A DNA stretch of 36,138 nucleotides from Pseudomonas sp. (GTDB lineage: Bacteria; Pseudomonadota; Gammaproteobacteria; Pseudomonadales; Pseudomonadaceae): positions 1 to 36,138 of the forward strand of contig JAKUTK010000042.1 in assembly GCA_022448005.1 (NCBI GenBank), in the 5' to 3' direction. A program made the position numbers and the translations under genes. Of the stretch, positions 32,210 to 36,138 are shown piece after piece. How positions within the stretch are numbered: the stretch's first letter is position 1; each line of letters starts with the position of its first letter. The notes beneath the pieces were generated by a model. It did not search any database, was not told where the DNA came from, and was given only the letters and a program-made list of their open reading frames with translations.

Positions 32210-33595
32210 ATGATGCTCGACGCCATTCGCTGGGATGCCGACCTGATTCATCGTTACGATCAGGACGGGCCGCGCTATACCCTTTATCCGACACCGCTGC
32301 AGTTCAACTGCAACCTGGGCTCGTTCGACTTGCTGCATGCGCTGCGCAGCAGCCGCCAAGCGGCAAGACCGCTGTCTCTGTATGTTCATCTGCCATTTTG
32401 TGCCGACATCTGCTACCACTGCCAGCGCAACAAGGTCATTAGCAAAGACCGCGAGCGCGCCTCTCCGTACCTGGCGCGGCTGGAAAAGGAAATCGAGCTG
32501 GTCGGCTGTCATCTCAGCCAGGATCAGGTGGTGGAGCAGCTTCATTTCGGCGGTGGCACACCGACCTTTCTCGGGCATGCGGAGCTGCGCGGGTTAATGA
32601 GCCATTTGCGCAAGCACTTCAACCTGCAAAACGACGATCATGGCGATTTCAGCATCGATATCGATCCACGTGAAGCAGACTGGCCAACGATGGGATTACT
32701 GCGTGAGCTTGGCTTTAACCGCATCAACATAGGCCTGGCAGATCTTGATCCAGAGGTGCAGCGGGCAATCAACCGCACTCAGACCCTACAACAGACCCAG
32801 ACAGTCATTGAGGCTGCCCGAACGCTGCAGTTCCGCTCGATACAGATCGATCTGAGCTACGGATTGCCGCTGCAAACCCCCGAACGGTTTGCTCACACGC
32901 TGGCTGCTGTGGTTGCGCTGCAGCCGGAACGGGTTTCTGTTTCCAGTTATACGCATCAACCCGAGCGCTACATGGCGCAGCGAAAGATCAACGCCACAGA
33001 GCTGCCAACCCGGTTGGATAAGTTGGCGATGCTGCAGCACAGCGTGGAACAGCTGACTCGCGCGGGCTATCGCTACATAGGCATGGAGCTTTTCGCCCTG
33101 CCTGACGATGAGCTCGCGATGGCTCAGGAAGATGGCGCACTGCAACGCAGCTTCCAGGGCTATACGACTCATGGACATTGCGATCTGGTCGGCCTCGGGG
33201 TTTCAGCGATCAGCCAGATCGGCGACTTGTACTGCCAGAACAACAGCGACATTACGCTCTACCAACAGTCGCTGGCACAAGGCCAACTCGCCACCATCCG
33301 CGGTCTGCGATGCAGTCAGGACGATCAGATCCGGCACTACACCATGCAGGCATTGATCTGTGATTTCGAGCTACGTTTCGACGAGATAGAGAGCATCTTC
33401 GGTGTCAGCTTCAAGACCTATTTTGAGGAGACCTGGCCCACCCTGGAGCAAATGGCTGCCGATGGTCTCATCCAGCTAAGTATGGACGCGATGACCATCC
33501 TGCCGGCTGGGCGGTTACTCGTGCATGCCGTGTGTAAGCAGTTCGACCACTGTCTGCCGCCCCGCTCCACCTCTCGGTTTTTACACGCCATGTGA
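32210..33595 (+). CDS. hemN: HemN-family radical SAM protein with altered cluster motif
   Basis: Across 461 residues it aligns end to end with oxygen-independent coproporphyrinogen III oxidase, including [27 protein letters not shown], and [21 protein letters not shown]. The canonical HemN motif CX3CX2CXC is incomplete: C64, C68 and C71 remain but the fourth position is R73 (codon CGC). Other usually conserved spots also differ: IDIDPR for [17 protein letters not shown] where GVQD is usual, and GMELFALP for GMDHFALP. The remaining three cysteines can still hold the SAM cluster. It may be a diverged paralogue with reduced or different activity, and the gene symbol reflects family only. Start ATG at 32210 or 32213; an Anr-type promoter lies upstream and anr follows. 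Confidence 0.85.
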   Translation: MMLDAIRWDADLIHRYDQDGPRYTLYPTPLQFNCNLGSFDLLHALRSSRQAARPLSLYVHLPFCADICYHCQRNKVISKDRERASPYLARLEKEIELVGCHLSQDQVVEQLHFGGGTPTFLGHAELRGLMSHLRKHFNLQNDDHGDFSIDIDPREADWPTMGLLRELGFNRINIGLADLDPEVQRAINRTQTLQQTQTVIEAARTLQFRSIQIDLSYGLPLQTPERFAHTLAAVVALQPERVSVSSYTHQPERYMAQRKINATELPTRLDKLAMLQHSVEQLTRAGYRYIGMELFALPDDELAMAQEDGALQRSFQGYTTHGHCDLVGLGVSAISQIGDLYCQNNSDITLYQQSLAQGQLATIRGLRCSQDDQIRHYTMQALICDFELRFDEIESIFGVSFKTYFEETWPTLEQMAADGLIQLSMDAMTILPAGRLLVHAVCKQFDHCLPPRSTSRFLHAM

Positions 33596-33698
33596 ATGCC
33601 GGTGCTTGCCAACGCCCCACTGCGACCCTTGTACCGATTGGCCTAAGGTGCCTGCGTGAGTTAATCTTGCGCACCGTAAGGTTTTTCAGGATCCCGCA

Positions 33699-34433
33699 AT
33701 GTCCGAGCCCATCAAGGTCCGCAAGCAGCCGCAGGCTAATTGCAAGGATTGCAGCCTCTCTGGCCTATGTCTGCCGCTTTCGTTGAACATGCAGGACATG
33801 GAATCGCTGGACGAAATCGTCAAGCGCGGACGCCCCCTGAAAAAAGGCGAAACACTGTTCCGTCAGGGTGATGCGTTCAATTCCGTGTTCGCCATCCGCT
33901 CCGGTGCCCTTCGCACTTTCAGCGTCACGGATGCCGGCGAGGAACAGATCACTGGTTTCCACCTGCCGAGCGAGCTGGTCGGGCTTTCCGGCATGGACAC
34001 CGAAACCTATCCAGTTTCCGCACAAGCGCTGGAAACCACCTCGGTGTGTGAAATCCCTTTCGAGCGCCTCGACGAGCTCAGTGTGCTGCTGCCCCAGCTG
34101 CGCCGTCAGCTGATGCGCATCATGAGCCGCGAGATTCGCGATGATCAGCAGATGATGATGCTGCTGTCGAAGAAGACTGCCGACGAACGCATCGCGACCT
34201 TTCTGATCAATCTGTCGGCCCGCTTCAGCGCCCGCGGCTTTTCCGCCAATCAGTTCCGCCTGCCCATGTCACGCAATGAAATAGGCAACTACCTCGGTCT
34301 CGCGGTAGAAACCGTTTCGCGCGTATTCACACGCTGCCAGGCGAGTGGGCTGCTCGAAGCAGAAGGAAAGGAAGTCCGAATTCTTGATTCCATCCGGTTG
34401 TGCGCCCTGGCGGGCGGAAACATGGACGCCTAA
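33699..34433 (+). CDS. anr: Anaerobic regulator Anr (FNR-type)
   Basis: Anr senses oxygen through a 4Fe-4S cluster and activates anaerobic and microaerobic genes. The 244-residue product has cluster cysteines C15, C18 and C24 near the N terminus and C117 in TTSVCEIP. A cyclic-nucleotide-binding-type beta barrel comes next, then a dimer helix. The C-terminal helix-turn-helix is [23 protein letters not shown], whose ExxSR reads TTGAT half-sites. Anr-type palindromes at 18910 (ccoN1) and 32140 (hemN) in this window are likely targets. No such site was seen before anr itself. The gene sits 103 bases after hemN and ten bases before apt. Confidence 0.97.
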   Translation: MSEPIKVRKQPQANCKDCSLSGLCLPLSLNMQDMESLDEIVKRGRPLKKGETLFRQGDAFNSVFAIRSGALRTFSVTDAGEEQITGFHLPSELVGLSGMDTETYPVSAQALETTSVCEIPFERLDELSVLLPQLRRQLMRIMSREIRDDQQMMMLLSKKTADERIATFLINLSARFSARGFSANQFRLPMSRNEIGNYLGLAVETVSRVFTRCQASGLLEAEGKEVRILDSIRLCALAGGNMDA

Positions 34434-34443
34434 CGGAGCTCGT

Positions 34444-34992
34444 ATGATCTTTGACGAATTCGCGATCAAAACCCTGATCAGACCAGTCCCTGACTTCCCC
34501 AAGCCGGGTGTGGTGTTCCGTGATATCACGCCACTCTTGCAGTCGCCAAAAGCCCTGCGCATGGTGGCGGACAGTCTGATTCAGCGCTATGTCGAAAGCG
34601 ATTTCACCCACGTGGGTGCGCTGGATGCCCGTGGATTTCTGATCGGTTCGATCATCGCCTACGAACTGAACCGGCCTTTGGTCCTGTTTCGTAAGAAGGG
34701 CAAGCTTCCAGCCGACGTGCTGGCAGCGGCCTACAGTACCGAATACGGCGAAGCCTACCTTGAAGTGCATACCGACAGCCTCTGCGAAGGGGATTCGGTT
34801 CTACTGCTGGATGACCTGATCGCCACCGGCGGTACGCTGGTCGCGGCAGCTCAGCTGGTTCGCCGCATGGGCGCTCATATTCATGAAGCCGCTGCGATTA
34901 TCGACCTGCCTGAGCTCGGAGGATCGCGCAAGTTACAGGACATGGGCATCCCCACCTTCACCCTGACCGCATTCGAACTGAACGAGCGCTAG
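34444..34992 (+). CDS. apt: Adenine phosphoribosyltransferase
   Basis: Apt salvages adenine by joining it to PRPP to give AMP. The 182-residue product has the PRPP-binding loop [13 protein letters not shown] and the family segments [15 protein letters not shown] and [16 protein letters not shown] lies five bases before the ATG. It closely follows anr (ten bases), so the two may share a transcript, as the neighbouring order in other pseudomonads suggests. Confidence 0.97.
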   Translation: MIFDEFAIKTLIRPVPDFPKPGVVFRDITPLLQSPKALRMVADSLIQRYVESDFTHVGALDARGFLIGSIIAYELNRPLVLFRKKGKLPADVLAAAYSTEYGEAYLEVHTDSLCEGDSVLLLDDLIATGGTLVAAAQLVRRMGAHIHEAAAIIDLPELGGSRKLQDMGIPTFTLTAFELNER

Positions 34993-34994
34993 AC

Positions 34995-35615
34995 TTGAGC
35001 AGCAGTTGCGTGTCTGCCCTGCGCTGCGGAGCGCTGCTCGGGCTCCTGGCATTCTGCTCAACGTCTTTTGCACTCGACCGCGACGCCATGCTCGACGAAG
35101 CGAACCTGCTAGTGCTTCCACGGGAGCGACATTTGCCTATTGTCGAACTCGTTGACGAACAGGGCCTGAGCTTCACAAGCGATGCGCTACGAGACCGCTG
35201 GTTCCTGCTTTTTTTCGGATTCACGGCTTGCCCTGACATCTGCCCGACAACGTTGAGCGACATGCGTCGTTTACTCAACCAGCTGCCGCCCAAGGTGCGT
35301 GACCAGCTGCAAGTGATTTTGGTCAGCGCCGATCCTGCACGCGACACGCCTGAAGCGTTGCGTACCTACCTGAGTTATTACCGAGCAGGCTTCAAAGGAT
35401 TGACCGGCGAAATGCCCGAGCTGCAGAACCTCTCCAAAGGGCTTGGGCTTCCTTTCGTTGCTACAACCGACTCGACAGTAGCCGACTACAGTGTCAGCCA
35501 CAGCGGCAATCTAGCAATCGTCGGCCCGAACGGGACGCTGCGCGGACATATCCGAGCCCCATTGAAGCTGGAAGGGCTAAGCAAGGCCTTGCCCCAGCTA
35601 ATCGACGCAAGATGA
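34995..35615 (+). CDS. SCO1/SenC/PrrC-type copper chaperone
   Basis: A 206-residue periplasmic thioredoxin-fold protein with a cleavable or anchoring signal (CGALLGLLAFCSTSFA). The copper ligands are C79-PDI-C83 and H169 (VSHSGN), the SCO arrangement. SCO proteins deliver copper, or act as thiol reductants, for CuA assembly in subunit II; the caa3 CoxB of this window is an obvious client, although cbb3 assembly has also been linked to SenC proteins. The start is TTG at 34995, two bases past the apt stop; a GTG at 35010 is equally possible. No ATG precedes the signal peptide. Confidence 0.88.
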   Translation: MSSSCVSALRCGALLGLLAFCSTSFALDRDAMLDEANLLVLPRERHLPIVELVDEQGLSFTSDALRDRWFLLFFGFTACPDICPTTLSDMRRLLNQLPPKVRDQLQVILVSADPARDTPEALRTYLSYYRAGFKGLTGEMPELQNLSKGLGLPFVATTDSTVADYSVSHSGNLAIVGPNGTLRGHIRAPLKLEGLSKALPQLIDAR

Positions 35616-35636
35616 CGCCATCTACGGCCGAAAGAC

Positions 35637-36138
35637 CTAGTGACAATCAAGCGTATCGGCAAGCACGTAGGCCTGAAAGGCAACCTCGTCAATCCAGTGC
35701 TGCGTTATCTCAACCAAAGCATCCTGCCCGTCCCGGCTGGCAGTGAATTGCTCGACGCGCTGTTGCAGCGCTCTATCTCCTGCCGCGACCCTTAATGTGA
35801 GGCGAGTATAGTCAAGGGCAGGTAGCAGCTGATCGTAGCGACGCCACTCAGGCAGCTCAGCGATCTGCCGCAGCAAGACAAGGTCGTCCACAACCGCCTT
35901 GCACTCACCGAGTTTCAGACCGATCAGTGCCTGTGCCGCGCTGGGATAAATACGTGCGCTACCGCCGAAGCGGTCTGCCACAACCCCTGCATGCGGGCTT
36001 CCTGCCGTGACGCAGAATGACTCGCCAGCAAGATCAGCCCAGTCGGCTGGCCCTGCTTTACTAGCGGTTAAAGCACCGATCTCGCTGGAATAATAAGCGG
36101 CGCCAGCACCAAGCTTACCGAAGCGAAGCTGACCCTCC
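35637..36138 (-). CDS. Periplasmic amino-acid-type solute-binding protein (partial, cut by window edge)
   Basis: The C-terminal 166 residues of a type 2 periplasmic binding fold. The frame is open to the right edge, so the start is outside. The segment ADWADLAGESFCVTAGSPHAG followed by a tyrosine/proline-containing stretch and ALIGLKLGECKAVVDDLVLL matches the second lobe of family 3 (polar amino acid) binding proteins, including the acidic residue after the VV strand. It is convergent with the SCO1-type gene. Ligand and transporter partners cannot be judged. A GTG at 35981 is not the true start because homology continues upstream. Confidence 0.7.
   Translation of the reverse strand, partial: EGQLRFGKLGAGAAYYSSEIGALTASKAGPADWADLAGESFCVTAGSPHAGVVADRFGGSARIYPSAAQALIGLKLGECKAVVDDLVLLRQIAELPEWRRYDQLLPALDYTRLTLRVAAGDRALQQRVEQFTASRDGQDALVEITQHWIDEVAFQAYVLADTLDCH

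Overview
The window reads as a chromosomal segment of a denitrifier-type pseudomonad, most likely the Pseudomonas stutzeri (Stutzerimonas) group. Evidence is the protein sequences (ZipA, SMC, AcnA, CcoN/O/P, Anr), the GC-rich codon use, and the gene order acnA - aer - cco - ccoGHIS - hemN - anr - apt, which I recall being shared with P. aeruginosa around PA1543-PA1562. Tandem cbb3 operons, one without and one with ccoQ, are known from P. stutzeri. No tRNA, rRNA, IS element, prophage or CRISPR array was seen.

Layout. 0.1-5.9 kb, minus strand: zipA, smc and moaA (cell division, chromosome organisation, molybdopterin synthesis). 6.1-7.0 kb: a six-helix potassium channel with a C-terminal zinc ribbon. 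7.1-12.0 kb: a caa3-type oxidase cluster made of a HemJ/CopD-like membrane protein, a divergent DUF2231 membrane protein, a CoxB-cytochrome c fusion, a fused subunit I/III, and an unknown three-helix protein. 12.0-13.4 kb, minus: tusA and rlmM. 13.7-18.2 kb: acnA and an Aer-type energy-taxis receptor. 18.3-18.9 kb, minus: a KANL3/Tex30-type hydrolase. 19.0-25.6 kb: ccoN1O1P1 then ccoN2O2Q2P2. 25.8-31.1 kb: ccoG, ccoH, ccoI, ccoS and a TauE/UreH-like membrane protein. 31.2-32.0 kb, minus: nadE. 32.2-35.6 kb: a HemN-family gene, anr, apt and a SCO1-type copper chaperone. The right edge cuts a minus-strand periplasmic binding protein.

How the genes fit together. This is largely a terminal-respiration island. 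Two high-affinity cbb3 oxidases sit beside their copper and assembly factors (CcoG, H, I, S), the oxygen-sensing regulator Anr, a HemN-family radical SAM protein, and an oxygen/redox-taxis receptor. A separate caa3 oxidase with CuA and a fused heme-c domain lies a few kb away, and a SCO-type CuA chaperone lies downstream of apt. Anr-type palindromes are visible before ccoN1 and before hemN. The hemN site is placed exactly as a class II FNR/Anr promoter would require.

Most notable: (1) the HemN-family protein lacks the fourth cysteine of CX3CX2CXC and has changes in other HemN motifs; (2) the caa3 subunit I has Gln where the K-pathway lysine normally sits and Ser where a D-pathway Asn sits; (3) the tandem cbb3 operons share patches of near-perfect DNA identity, suggesting gene conversion; (4) the caa3 cluster carries three poorly understood small membrane proteins.
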